Source: Aplysia californica
Taxonomy: Eukaryota > Mollusca > Gastropoda > Aplysiida > Aplysiidae
Direction of reading: 5' to 3'
DNA length: 64,000 bases
NCBI RefSeq assembly: GCF_000002075.1
Contig: NW_004797293.1
Location: forward strand, 1,067,725 to 1,131,724
Shown: positions 51,101-60,227 of the stretch, in pieces
Layout of the letters: every line of letters begins with the position of its first letter
Numbering within the stretch: the stretch's first letter is position 1
Position numbers and translations under genes: made by a program
Notes under the pieces: generated by a model
The model's database searches: none
What the model saw: the letters and a program-made list of their open reading frames with translations, nothing else
What the model was told of the DNA's origin: nothing

Positions 51101-54066
51101 TCAAAATTTCACTTAAAACTGCAACAAAATTGACCTGATTTTGGTGTCAGATGTATACCCCCTCTCCCCTATCCCCCTGCCCATTATTATAAGCAAGGTC
51201 ATGTTAAAGGTGAGTTATATGATAATTGCAATGGTAGATATTTTACGCCCCCTTTGACATAATTTAGCTTGTTTAGGAGGCTGCCTGTTTGACCAGGCGT
51301 GTGAGGACTGACGTGGGCTGAGAGGGATACAACATCCCAGCAGACTTGAGATACTCGAGAGAACTCCTCCTGACATGGGAATTGAACTCACATCATGTGT
51401 GTGATGGCGAATTGTCTAATGGCTGCTGCACAGAAATCTCAGCTTGGCATAGTCTCTTTTAAGAGATATTTTGAGCAAACACATTCAGTCTACATGGTTA
51501 TTGGTGTTAAGCCTCTCGTGGTGTATTTTAGAAGACATTACGGAGAAGTGTTTATTATACAAAGGGAGGGGGGGGGGGGCTATAGTCTACAACCCACACC
51601 CCCTTAACAAGGTTTAGGTTTGGGTCTCGGGTTAGAGATAGTGGTAAGAGTCTGGTGAACCCGCTGCGTTGTATTCTTTATTCGTCTTTTGAAAGGATCC
51701 ACTGCACCCAGAGAAAGTTTTTGTGTGATTCTTTCTTTGCCATTTTTTTTTCTTAGCTATTTCTCGTGTTCATGAGTTCAATGAACTTGTATGTTCCCAA
51801 ACACATGATTTACAAGCAATCATGTGTGGTCTGACTAACTCATTCTTTCACTCATTTTGTAACTCTCTCACTCCTTCACTTATAAACTCCCTCCCTGGTA
51901 GGTCCTATTTCTTTACTTTCCCACTTTTGTTTCTGTACTGTCTTACTTTTTCCCAGCACTAAATGACCATAATTGTGTGGATGTGCCTCTCCGTACTCGA
52001 ACAAAGTTCTCAAGCTGTTTTATTTTTTGGAGGGCGTGTGGGTGGAGTGCCCCTGTAGTAGGTTTCATTATTTTTTTCTCCCTCTGCTGTTTCAGCCTGT
52101 CTATATTACTTTTTCCTAGCACCAAATGACTGTTGTCGGGCCGAGTGCTTCTCTGTAATCAGCCTAACAAAACATTTTTTTTTCTGTGTTCTGCCCTTAC
52201 ATATGATAGTGGTTTTGACAGTGCCATAAGACTCAATTCTTCAACAGGAGATAATGTTTTTCTCCTTTTCGTTCATCTAGGGCCAGTACTCAGCAGCAAA
52301 TGAGATTCTCAATGCCGCCAAGCTGCGGTTTCCCGTGAACACAGAACACGCCTTTTTGTGGCAGTCGTGCCAACAGAGGATCATGTTCACACGTGCCGTG
52401 CTGAGCGGGAGGCTGGGGGAGGCGGAGCAGGTACTCATGAACCTGCGAGCTGTGGATGAGCCTGAATCGAAAATAAGGTAAATGCAGACAGAGATGGAAC
52501 CTCCCAACTTTTAACCTGAAATTCCAGTGGGAAGAAAGCCCAACTTAAGGATAGCTTTTGCTGATTGTTTTCGATAAAATAGTTTTATGATGACAAGATA
52601 CACTCACAATTGAACCTCACAGTTGACATCTTATGCTCATCTTAGACAGGTGTTTCTCTGTGACAGTGTTCTAATGATAAAGAAAAAATTAGAAGTGAGA
52701 AAATGGAAAGTGATTGTTTGTACATGTGATTGTCTTGGACATTTGGTTATTAGAGTAAGTTCGACTGTGCTATTACAATTTCTAACGTATAGTTTAACAC
52801 TTTGCCTTCACAAGTCTCATTCAGTCAAAACCCTTGCCATCAAAGGCAAAGATATTTTGGGGAAAATCTAAAGAAGCCGAGTGGTAAACATCGCAGATCG
52901 GCGAGATATGACGGCAAAGTGTTAAGGCTGCAAAAAGAGGAGTGACCATTTTGCAAATAGTTGAGTTTAACGAAAAATAGCTTAGTTTAACAAAGTCTCT
53001 TTCAATTTTTGTACATTTTATACTTTTTTTTTTTGGTAATAGTTTTGTGGCACTTGCAACACAATTTGGTTGAAGAAATGCTGAAGATTAGAAGTGGTAT
53101 TAGAGAGTATCATACACCAAAAGAAGGAGAGATTAGGATGATTAATATTTGATAGGAAAGGAGCAAACCACACCAGAGCACCAGCCAACACTCAAATTTT
53201 GAATCTTTAACATTAGCATGCCATGTATTTCTGCCTTATGTAGGACTTGCAGTTATTACAGACTCCGATTGTGGATGGTTGGTGGGTGCTCTGGTGTGCT
53301 TTGCTCCTTCTTTCCTGTCAAACATTCATCTATCACGCTTATCTCTCCTCCTTTTTTGTGGTTGTTAACACTTCTAATCTTCTGCACTTATATGACCTTA
53401 TTGTGTTGCAAGTGCCGTAAAACTGTTACTAAAACAAACACCGTTAATTGTTCACCAGGCAAGGTGTCCTGTTGCGAGAGAAAGGCCAGGTGGCGGAGGC
53501 ATTTGCCTGTTTGGATGCGCTTTTGACACAGTGCGACAAGACTGGCTCAGGCTATACAGCAGACTACAGATGCAGGTAAGCTGCTACTTTGATCAGTGTT
53601 TCCAATTTGTTTGTTCGTTTGAGTAAAGAGAAGTGTATGGACACAAAATAATTGTAATTTAGTATTGGGAAAGTTTGGCCGAAGGGCTAGAACTCAGATG
53701 GCTGTTGGATCGGAAAAGTAAAGTAGTGTTGGGAAGAAGCAAAGAAGAAGTAAGAACTTCCGGTGGTACCCTGCGACTATGCAACTACCTGTGGTGCTTG
53801 AAATAACAAAAAGAAGGGACGCACGGAAAGGAAAGAATGGGACTGAAAGGAATAAAACTGTTGTGTAGAGCTTTCATTGACTTTATTATTTTGACAAGCG
53901 CCTGATTTCACCACGATCCCTCACATATTGATAACAAGAAAATTTGCTTTCATTGTCTAGACTTTTCTCATTTCCCGTGTTTTATATAAGGCTTTTGCCC
54001 TCCCTTGGCTATCTCGTCTTTTCTCGTGTTCCAATAAAAGGAACATTTGTATTTTTCAGGTTTGTG

Positions 54067-54112
<46 letters not shown>

Positions 54113-56317
54113 ACATCATCATCAGCATCATTGCCTTTCTCTCCTTGGAACAGGCAAAAGGCCATAACCAAATGCTTTCCACCTGTCTCTATCCTGGGCT
54201 AGCCTGTTGCTGTGCTTGTCGCTGAATGTTTATTTTGTTCCTCCTCAGGGTCCTCCTGGAACTCTCCTCCCTTTACATCGCCACGGGCAACCACACATCG
54301 GCCATCCCCCACATCTCTGACTGTACTGCTCACGCCAGACTACATCACCTTCAGCTGTATGAAGCTTTGGCCTCTGCCTACCTGGCTTTTGTACAGGTAT
54401 ATATTTGTGCTTCCTACTGTTATTCTACTAAGCTATTTTCTGCTTGAAAGTAAAATTTAGCCTCCTGCTTTGAACTGCTTACCTAGTGGGAAACATCTAG
54501 GGTCACTGTTGTATTGTACTGGAACAGGAAATGGTGCCCTGTGATTGTTGTGATACATAAAGAAGGGGGAGGGGTGTGTGTGTGTGTGTGGGAGTGTGCG
54601 TGTGTGCTCGACTGTGCCGGGACGGGTGAGTGGAGGGGGGGGGGGGCTGAATGTTATATGTGCTCTTTTTTACTTCTCTGAGGCATGTGTGAAAGGGATC
54701 ATAAACAGGCACAGGTATGGATGATAAGTGTTACAAACCATGTAAGTCTTGAAATGAGCTCTTTCAAGAAAAACAGTGAGCGAGTTGCAAATGTACCAGA
54801 AACCGAATACATACCTGCTTTGCACCCTACCACAATATGCCGAAGGCCCAGGATGTTGTCTCACTAACAGGGCAATCCCCAATGTCCGGATCGGATGCGG
54901 GAACAACTTTACTTTTTTACTTTACCTGCGTTGCACCAACGCTATATTTAGTAGTTTTTGCTGTTTTAACTTGCTCTGTATTAAAAAAGAATGCAAGAGG
55001 GTCTCTAAGTGATTTTTTTCAGAGAAAATAAAATCAAATACAACCTTATTTTAGACTTACATGATTTGCGACTGTCAACCTCAATATTGAGATTTTCTGG
55101 GTTGATTTTATTTAAACAGTAATTTAGTGTTTGCTGTGTGCTTGGGAGGTAGAAAATTTATTTGCCCCTGTCTTAACTCTAACTGGTGTGGTTTGCTTCT
55201 TCTTTCCTATCAAACATCTAGCGTCCTTATCTCCTCTCCTTCTTTTTTATGTTTGTTACTCTCTTGTAACACGTCTAATCTTCTGGCATTCATATGAATT
55301 TATGCAGTTGCGAGCCCCATAAAACCTCTACTAAAACAAAAGACTAGCCCTGATAGTTTGGTCCAAGTAGCTTGCTTCCTAACTGATGTGAATTTTATTT
55401 TGTCGATTGGAGTAGCAAGCATTTCCTCTGTCTGTTTCAGTTAAATATGCAGCTGCCAGACCAAGCTGTCCGGCTGATTGAAACACACCTCTTGCGCATT
55501 CTCACCAACGCGCCGGTATATGAAAAGGCTCGCGTGCTCTATGTTTACGCGCGCTGCAAAGTGGCTGCAGCAGACAAGCTGAAACTGGAGGCAGACAAAA
55601 AATCTGGTAAAGATTGGTTTCAGTTTTTGAGAATAGTAAAGAAATTTGTTAAAGCTCGTTTAGGCTGGTGCAATTGGAGCTTACTTTTTCCGGTTTTGAT
55701 AATGAGAAATGTACAAGATGTGAATCTAGCTGGATAGAAGGATAGGCTGTTGGTGGTTTTTTCTCTAGCATTGCATAGATGCTGGTACCTGATTTGGCAC
55801 CTGAATGTAGAGATGGAAATGTGTGGAAATATATATTTTTCCTTTTCTTTTATTTGCTTCAGAATAGATAAATATTGAGGGTGAATGATGACTTTTGTTA
55901 ATATTTTTTTGGGATAGGAATAACAGTTTTTCCTTTAAGAAAAGACTAGAAATTGTATAATATGTGTGTCAATATTTCCTCTTTTGAGGCAATTTTTCAC
56001 TTTGTGGCTTACACTAGGATCAAATGTAAACTGTAAACATAGCATTTTGATTTGGTTCAGGAACCTGGAAACAGGAAAATTTTACACATTCTTCTCTTCC
56101 TTCAGAGCAAGTATCTGCCTTGGACATTCTGTCGACGGCCAGCTCTCTGTTTCACAACGTGGAAGCTCATCGCTACGAGAAGGACACGCTGTACTACCAG
56201 GCAGTGCTGCACCACATGATGGGTGACCGGCAAGGACGGAACCGCTGCGCTCATGGCTTTAATGTACTCGACAAACTCTATCCCACCCTCAGCCCTCTGA
56301 CAGTCAACATTATCTGA
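30142..56317 (+). CDS. ANAPC5: anaphase-promoting complex subunit 5
   Basis: Nineteen coding exons: 30142-30207, 34685-34837, 36221-36303, 36691-36809, 37635-37702, 38874-39040, 40938-40983, 41554-41655, 44405-44601, 45804-45885, 47371-47457, 48341-48408, 49670-49783, 50583-50706, 52281-52477, 53459-53575, 54249-54396, 55441-55606 and 56106-56317. All have GT/AG borders and agreeing phases; total 2316 nt, 771 residues (human APC5 755). Residues 23-135 form the N-terminal helical region (VTPHKLSIMALVYEYIHL matches the human VTPYK start). The rest is a TPR superhelix. The best-conserved stretch is 318-361: RYAALNLASLQFRFG followed by DAIRMAQESNDQVCLQHAL. The C-terminus is HHMMGDRQGRNRCAHGF then LSPLTVNII. 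APC5 is a scaffold subunit of the APC/C ubiquitin ligase platform with APC1 and APC4. The first exon is short, so the extreme N-terminus is shorter than in human; an upstream start was not found. Introns range from about 0.39 to 4.5 kb and carry many insertions. Confidence 0.97.
30725..31508. mobile_element. hAT-like non-autonomous element
   Basis: The left end reads TAGTGTTGGGTCGGGC. The right end read in reverse gives TAGAGATGGGGCGAGC, an imperfect terminal inverted repeat of the hAT TAGNGNTGGG type. The near-duplication CTATACAC (30717) / CTGTACAC (31509) may be an aged 8-bp target site. The interior is rich in CGTCCGTT/CGAACGG and holds a direct repeat of TTGTGGAGCGGACCCAAAAA at about 31315 and 31383. 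ANAPC5 intron 1. Confidence 0.65.
33003..33660. repeat. segment bounded by GGGRTGAGAATA inverted motifs
   Basis: GGGATGAGAATAGCCAGCG occurs near 33003, GGGGTGAGAATAGCCAG at 33593, and the inverse TATTCTCACCCC at 33649-33660. Between them lies a (TC)n tract at about 33363-33430. It may be a small foldback element in ANAPC5 intron 1; class not assigned. Confidence 0.4.
35268..35755 (-). repeat. full-length tRNA-derived SINE, S1 body type a
   Basis: On the minus strand the head has an A-box-like TAGTCGAGAGGTTACAG and a B-box CAGTTCAAATCC. A long body follows, then the tail ATGACCTTATGCAGTTGCGA and GCACCGTAAAAC. It aligns with 39298-39722. ANAPC5 intron 2. Confidence 0.9.
37921..38372 (+). mobile_element. 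LINE 3' end fragment (ORF2 C-terminus)
   Basis: The plus strand encodes TIFRLLCGHNRLKHHMHTKL followed by a cysteine-histidine motif (CECGHDQEDANHILQHC). This is the C-terminal knuckle seen after the reverse transcriptase of jockey/CR1-type non-LTR elements. The frame is broken by a stop at about 38228; past it the homology continues as RTTQFVRDIGLTF before an (AGA)n tail. It is a 5'-truncated, dead copy in ANAPC5 intron 5. Confidence 0.85.
39298..39722 (+). repeat. full-length tRNA-derived SINE, S1 body type a
   Basis: Head TCTCGTAGCCTAGAGGTTAA with B-box GGGTTCAAATCC, body with CTTATGGTAGGAAAGGTTTA, tail ATGACCTTATGCCGTTGCGA and GCGCCGTAAAACGCTTA. It is the best-preserved S1 copy in the window. 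ANAPC5 intron 6. Confidence 0.92.
40362..40712 (-). repeat. full-length tRNA-derived SINE, family S2
   Basis: On the minus strand: head ATCGATGGTCTAGTGGTTAG, core GTGTCCTTGGGAAAGGCACT, GGTGGGAATGGGTACCCAGC, body GAAGTTGAGGTTGTTTCAGA, and 3' end TTTGCGCTATACAAATGC. It is the most complete S2 copy in the window. ANAPC5 intron 6. Confidence 0.92.
41283..41530 (-). mobile_element. LINE 3' end fragment upstream of ANAPC5 exon 8
   Basis: The minus strand encodes the end of a LINE ORF2 (KGKTKWNLEEESQKL, the usual GRPRTRW...EE motif), followed by a block ending in CAATGATGATGATGATG. The same block is at 54064-54215. It ends within about 25 bases of the exon 8 splice acceptor (AG at 41552-41553). Confidence 0.8.
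41696..43306. mobile_element. hAT-type non-autonomous element, 1.6 kb, perfect 8-bp target duplication
   Basis: The target duplication TTAGACAG is at 41688-41695 and 43307-43314. The element begins TAGGGCTGTACC and ends GACTCCAGCCCTA, giving an 8-bp perfect terminal inverted repeat with weaker extension. Subterminal CTCGCAAG blocks and a CTCGCAAGCCTTCGATTAAT block lie near the ends. The interior is GC-rich with CAACACCGCTCGYC repeats near 42140-42200. No transposase frame longer than about 110 codons is seen. ANAPC5 intron 8, 40 bases past the exon 8 donor. Confidence 0.88.
43325..43495 (+). repeat. SINE with S1 tail, body type b
   Basis: Body TGTGGTTTGCTCCTTCTTTC...TATCCTTATCTCTCC, tail CTTACATGACCTAATTGTGT then TGCAAGTGTCGTAAAACTTT. 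Diverged copy, ANAPC5 intron 8. Confidence 0.8.
43522..43716 (-). repeat. SINE 3' part, family S2
   Basis: The minus-strand 3' half only: it aligns with the body and 3' end of 40362-40712, including ATCAAGCTCTATGTACTTCA and the (AAT)n terminus on the plus strand. The tRNA-like head is absent. ANAPC5 intron 8. Confidence 0.8.
44845..44902 (+). mobile_element. right-end fragment of TA-target element family T
   Basis: AAGACAGCCACCTATCTGAG then ATGGCCACTTTTCTCTTTGA and CAATGGGAGGCTGTCATA match the last 75 bases of 14666-15434. ANAPC5 intron 9. Confidence 0.75.
46325..46548 (-). repeat. truncated, diverged S1-type SINE
   Basis: The right edge carries a tRNA-like head on the minus strand (GCTCAGGTACAGCATTCACC and CTGAGTTTGATCCC). 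The body block ACCACCAAAGAATCTTTAAA matches the ACCACCAAGGGATCTTTAAT of the copy at 35268. The tail is missing. ANAPC5 intron 10. Confidence 0.65.
46920..47000 (-). repeat. tRNA-like SINE head
   Basis: On the minus strand TAGTCTAGTGGTTAGACTAC is A-box-like and GGTTCGAGGCTTGG holds a B-box-like core. No body of a known family follows; repeat family X begins about 30 bases to the right. ANAPC5 intron 10. Confidence 0.55.
47028..47330 (+). mobile_element. interspersed repeat family X
   Basis: It aligns with the reverse of 22984-23350: GCTCCCAGCGGCTTGCGGTC, AAAACAGGTCTCTTTTACCA, AGAGTTCATTCAGTAAATGA and GGGCCCTGCATAGTGGGTTA. It lacks the 100-bp insert of the other copy. It ends about 40 bases upstream of the ANAPC5 exon 11 acceptor. 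Confidence 0.7.
48080..48300 (+). repeat. tRNA-derived SINE, family S4
   Basis: Head GCCGATAGCTCAGTTGGTGT with B-box GGTTTGAATCC, body with CTCATCCTATTGGCTC, and 3' end TATTGATAGGGGTATTAAAC. The 3' end resembles that of the element at 49815. ANAPC5 intron 11. Confidence 0.75.
49815..50005 (+). repeat. tRNA-derived SINE, probably family S4
   Basis: Head GGCGTCTGTGGTGTAGCTGT with B-box-like TTGAGTTTGATCTC, body with CTTCTGAATCGGGTTTGGCT, 3' end GTTGATGGGGGCGTAAAAGC and a later A-run. It lies about 30 bases past the ANAPC5 exon 13 donor. Confidence 0.7.
50795..50850 (+). repeat. SINE 3' tail fragment, family S2
   Basis: CTTGTATAGAGCACTTTATA then AATGCAATCTATCATTA: the S2 3' terminus only. ANAPC5 intron 14. 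Confidence 0.65.
51270..51420 (-). repeat. SINE, family S3
   Basis: The body block GGGCTGAGAGGGATACAACA then TCCCAGCAGACTTGAGATAC matches 60228-60392 and 822-995. The tRNA-like head is at the right edge on the minus strand and is diverged. ANAPC5 intron 14. Confidence 0.7.
53036..53210 (-). repeat. S1-tail SINE type b, minus arm of an inverted pair
   Basis: On the minus strand: GGTGTGGTTTGCTCCTTTCC, CTCTCCTTCTTTTGGTGTAT, tail ATTGTGTTGCAAGTGCCACA. The plus-strand partner starts 62 bases away at 53272. ANAPC5 intron 15. Confidence 0.85.
53272..53425 (+). repeat. S1-tail SINE type b, plus arm of an inverted pair
   Basis: GGTGTGCTTTGCTCCTTCTT, ATCTCTCCTCCTTTTTTGTG, tail ATTGTGTTGCAAGTGCCGTA. 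It ends about 33 bases before ANAPC5 exon 16. Confidence 0.9.
53879..53925. mobile_element. MITE family A right-end fragment
   Basis: TTGACAAGCGCCTGATTTCA then CCACGATCCCTCACA: the right terminal repeat only. ANAPC5 intron 16. Confidence 0.75.
54064..54215 (-). mobile_element. LINE 3' tail with (ATC)n, upstream of ANAPC5 exon 17
   Basis: The (ATC)n run (54067-54125) is followed by CATTGCCTTTCTCTCCTTGG ... ATCCTGGGCTAGCCT, matching 41283-41400. The orientation is minus, with the (ATG)n end being the LINE tail. It ends about 33 bases before the exon 17 acceptor. Confidence 0.8.
54568..54650. repeat. (GT)n and G-tract
   Basis: (TG)n at about 54573-54605 and a G-run near 54635-54647, in ANAPC5 intron 17. 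Confidence 0.9.
54805..54918 (+). repeat. conserved ~90-bp repeat segment (family Y)
   Basis: CACCCTACCACAATATGCCG, AAGGCCCAGGATGTTGTCTC, ACTAACAGGGCAATCCCCAA and TGTCCGGATCGGATGC match the minus strand of 23047-23150 with roughly ten differences. It is non-coding as far as can be seen; class unknown. ANAPC5 intron 17. Confidence 0.75.
55180..55333 (+). repeat. SINE with S1 tail, body type b
   Basis: TGGTGTGGTTTGCTTCTTCT, TCAAACATCTAGCGTCCTTA, tail TTTATGCAGTTGCGAGCCCC then ATAAAACCTCTACTAAAAC. Close to the copy at 14040. ANAPC5 intron 17. Confidence 0.88.
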
Positions 56318-57116
56318 CAGCTGTTTCCCCTCAGTGTATTGCTCATTCGTTTGTCGGAGTTTCTGTTTTTTTCCCAGGTGGTAGCCTGATCAAGTGATAC
56401 ATTTTTGTGCATTCGCCAGACATTTTCTTTTTTTCCCACTGTCATATCTGCCGAAACATCAGCACTTAAATTCTGTGTTACTCCAAACTCTTTGTTCGTA
56501 GTAACATTCATGTGAATGTCATGAGTCACCAGTAGGGAGAATAGGAAGCAAAGTGTTGAGAATGAAGAGAATTGATTTATTAATACTCCATGAGAGCACT
56601 GTAAATTGCAGGTCAGGAAAAAAGATTCTGTCACGATTCAGTAAAAGCTGACTTAATTTTTGCTGCCGGAGCATGTCATGCTCATAACTGTGCCTGAACT
56701 ACAACAGGGAACTGCTGCTCTTTCTTTCTTAATCCTTACTATCGTCATTTTCCTCTACTTCTTTTGTATGTTTGTCACACTCTTGTGACTCGCTATTTCC
56801 GGGGTGCCTTGATAGTCGAAGCAGACTTTGTGCTGCTGAAGCTAGAGAGGTGAGCAGAGTAAGCCTGATTCCCTGTAAAGACTTCTCTGTTGACATCCAC
56901 CCCTTGGCGCTCATATGACCTTATGCAGTTGCGAGTGCCGTAAAACCTCTACTAAAACTAAAACTAAACAGCATCAATGCTGACCATTGAAAGAATGTTT
57001 AGTTGTTGCATGAAAAGGTTTGATTCACTCTTTGATCTGCTTTTTCAAGTTACTTCTCAATTTCTCAAAATCCCAACTTCACACAAAGAGTTTGTAGTGT
57101 TGGAAGTGTCTCCAGA
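56318..57116 (+). other. ANAPC5 3' UTR and downstream
   Basis: Non-coding sequence after the ANAPC5 stop. No strong AATAAA is seen before the SINE at 56701; AATAAA occurs later at 57702-57707 and 58084-58089, so the mRNA end is undetermined. Confidence 0.4.
56701..56955 (+). repeat. SINE with S1 tail, body type c
   Basis: Body from CAACAGGGAACTGCTGCTCT through GACTCGCTATTTCCGGGGTG to the tail GCTCATATGACCTTATGCAG then TTGCGAGTGCCGTAAAACCT. Near-identical in layout to the minus-strand copy at 7357-7627. Confidence 0.88.
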
Positions 57117-57560
57117 TGTGTCGCGACGTGGTGGAATCAGGCGCTCGTCAATTTTTGGACATAAGAGGTTATTGGTATCTTCTTAAAGTCTGTTCATTTG
57201 CCTTCCTTTCAGTGAAAAAAATATCCCTCTATCTTGAATAGAAGTTGAAATATTTGTGATTGAAAGATGTCTCGGTTGCCTGGTTTCATAGGTAAAATTA
57301 TCGATAAAATGCCTTCCATAGTTTGGTAACTTCCATAGCCTGAGAGTCTTGGAAACTGAAAATTTACACTTTTTGTGGCTTTAATCAATGTTTTTCTGTA
57401 AAATCCACAGGAAATCGGGTTTTTAAATGAATATAAAAGGTGTTGAGTTAAAAATAAAAAGGAAGAAAATTAGAAAAAAAATTGCCCTTGGCTAAAAGTA
57501 TGCCGGTTCCTTTTCTTTCATTATTTTGACGAGCACCTGATTTCACCACGCTAACTCACA
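57117..57560. mobile_element. MITE family A, full-length copy
   Basis: A 444-bp copy: left GACGTGGTGGAATCAGGCGC then TCGTCAATTTTTGGACAT; right TTGACGAGCACCTGATTTCA then CCACGCTAACTCACA. It is used here as the reference for the interrupted copy at 6030-6848. Confidence 0.9.
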
Positions 57561-57738
57561 TGTATATATATAAAAAGGAACAATTGATTGTTTTGAATTT
57601 TAATTTGTAGAGGCGATGATCACTTTTAGTTTGGCTGTTCACTGGCAGATTCAGAATCTCCTTTTCTACTTGATTTCTCTGCTTTGTTGTCTCGTGTGCA
57701 GAATAAAATGAAAACAGAGTTTGAGGTGGGAGGGAGAG

Positions 57739-57767
57739 GGATGAGAGAGAGAGAGAGAGAGAGGAAT

Positions 57768-57807
<40 letters not shown>

Positions 57808-58590
57808 TCAAAATAATAAAATATGTGAATGTTCATGCTCGTGTGTGTGTGTGTGACAGTAGTGTGTGTGTGTGTGTGTGACAGTAGTGGGTGTGTGTGT
57901 GTGTGCACGCGCGCACGTGTGCACCTGTCTGCATGAGGGTGTGAGACAGACAGACAGACAGACAGATAAAATGTCATGTGAATTCATAGTACATGTATGT
58001 ACATTTGCATATTTAAATGAAGTACATTATGTACATGTACGCATTTTGTTTACAATTTTTATGATTCTTCAAAGCTGGAAGAAAATAAAGTTACTGTAAA
58101 AACATTTATTTTTTTGTTTTTCAGTCTCTCTCTGTTATCCCTTTCTTGATTTTGTGTTGAAAAACACAACCCCTTCCAACCTTTTTCTGTTTTTGTGGTC
58201 AGGTTTTTCTATTTTTGTTCACATAATATTTGATTTTTAAGCTAGTGAAGCGGTTGCCTTTTCTGACGTCTTGGTGGCATCTGAATCTGATGCTCGAAGA
58301 GCGTGCTTTGGAGACGAGGGGATGAATGAGGGATTTCCTTCCCACCTCCCTCCCTCTCCCTCTGTGCGGGTGGGGGGTGGGGGGTGGGAGGGGGGGGGGG
58401 CTATATGTCACACCCTCACTTGATCTCTCTCTCTCTTTCTCTCACTCTTTCTTTCTTGCACGCACGCTCGCGTGCACACACACACACACACAAACACACA
58501 CACAAACACACACACACACACACACACACTCACACACACATGCATGCACGCACACACATGCATGCACGCACACGCGCGCACAGACACACA
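57739..58590. repeat. cluster of (GA)n, (GT)n, (CAGA)n and (CA)n microsatellites
   Basis: (GA)n at 57739-57807, (GT)n at 57840-57905, (CAGA)n at about 57947-57966, (CT)n at 58420-58445 and (CA)n mixed with CATG/CACG units at 58474-58590. No gene is seen among them. Confidence 0.95.
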
Positions 58591-58970
58591 TTAAAAAGAC
58601 ATGTAAATATCATAAATATGTGACTGATTATAAATAAAATGCATAATAAAGTGGGGGTTTTTTTACATACATGAATAAATATTTTATATAAATATAAATT
58701 AATATATATTGAAAACGCATATGATCTCATTTTCATCATGATGGGGACTATTCAAACAGTCTAAAATTCCGACAGTGCTTTTATAAACCTGATTTAATAT
58801 GCAGTTGGTGGTCACTGCTATACCGTGCTGACTGATAGACGGTATTTCAGATCGTTGACTTTTATGGAATAAGATACACTGAAATGATTTCGCTTGACCG
58901 GCAAAAAAAAAAAAAGAAAGAAAAAAAAAAGGAGAATGGAGAGTGTTCTAGGGTGCGAGATTCTCATCTC

Positions 58971-58972
<2 letters not shown>

Positions 58973-59036
<64 letters not shown>

Positions 59037-59176
59037 ATGAGAACAGAGGGGAGAGAGAACAGAGAGGAAGAGGAAGATTAACAAACAAACAGACAAACGC
59101 ACACACACTCACAGAGAGAGAGAGAGAGAGACAGAGAGAGAGACAGAGAGAGAAGATAGAGAGAGAGAGACAGACA
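58973..59176. repeat. (GA)n microsatellite
   Basis: A pure (GA)n run at 58973-59032, then interrupted GAGA/CAGA units to about 59176. Confidence 0.95.
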
Positions 59177-60227
59177 GTGTGAGAGACTGTGGACTGTGTT
59201 AAACAATAATGTTGTAAACTGTAAACAAATGAAAATAAACGCGCAGATCTGCTCAACAACTACCAATAAAAGCAGTCATGGAGGAACTGACCTCTTTAAT
59301 TAATCCTTTCTGGATTATTTTTTTAAAATTCTGTAAATGAAGAGATGAGTATATAATGTGTGTTTCAAATTCGAAATGACTACTTTTCTTTTCGAGCGTT
59401 TAACGTCCCCTAAAACACCAGCCGTGGAAACTCGTGAACTGTAAATATTAATTAAAGTTCAGCTTCACAACGACGGAGCCCGAACCGCCTACAACAATAG
59501 ACGGTCGAAAAATCAAGAACACGGGCAAGGCGGGGCTAATGTACCTTCGATGTACATAAATATTTATATGGACTTTTATCTCCGGTGAATCTACAGGGGC
59601 TCTCTTGCGGCACTGGTCTCTCAAAACACAACCCTGTCCATTACAGTTGAAAGAGACTTATCTGACAAGGATGTGGGACGACATTTACACTGGCAGTACA
59701 AGAACAACCCTGGGTCCAGCAATCACTTGACCGCGCCTTTCTAAAACCCATGGGGGATTGTTCCTACTGGTGACATGTCCATGCCTTTCTTCCTTCCTGA
59801 AGCGTGTCCTTCGCTGTAGACGTAATTGCCATTTCTTGTGTTGCTGCTGCAAAACCGGGCGGGTCTATAAAAACACATTTCCACATCTCACAACAAGGGA
59901 GGGGCGAGGACTTTATGCTTTCCCGGATTTTTTTTGAAAAAGAGGTAGTTAAAAACGCCTTCCCTCCCTCCCCCCCACACCCCCAGATTTGTGAAAAAAG
60001 CGGTCGTTTTGTGTAAGGCAAGTGTTATGATCTTGTGATAGTTATCCGTGTATTCTCTTCGGCCGTTGCTTCTAATGCCTCTTCAGAGGTCAGGGAGAGG
60101 TCACACCATTAACCTCTTTGTAGAGAAAGTAGTTGACAGAGACCCACACCTTCCACTCATATAAAAATTATGTATAGTTGTATTTTTTTTAAAATGTAGA
60201 TGTTTTTACTCTCCCATTGACACAATT
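59177..60227. other. unassigned interval
   Basis: No recognisable gene, RNA or repeat family. Short open frames around 59764-60021 are not family-like on either strand. Confidence 0.5.
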
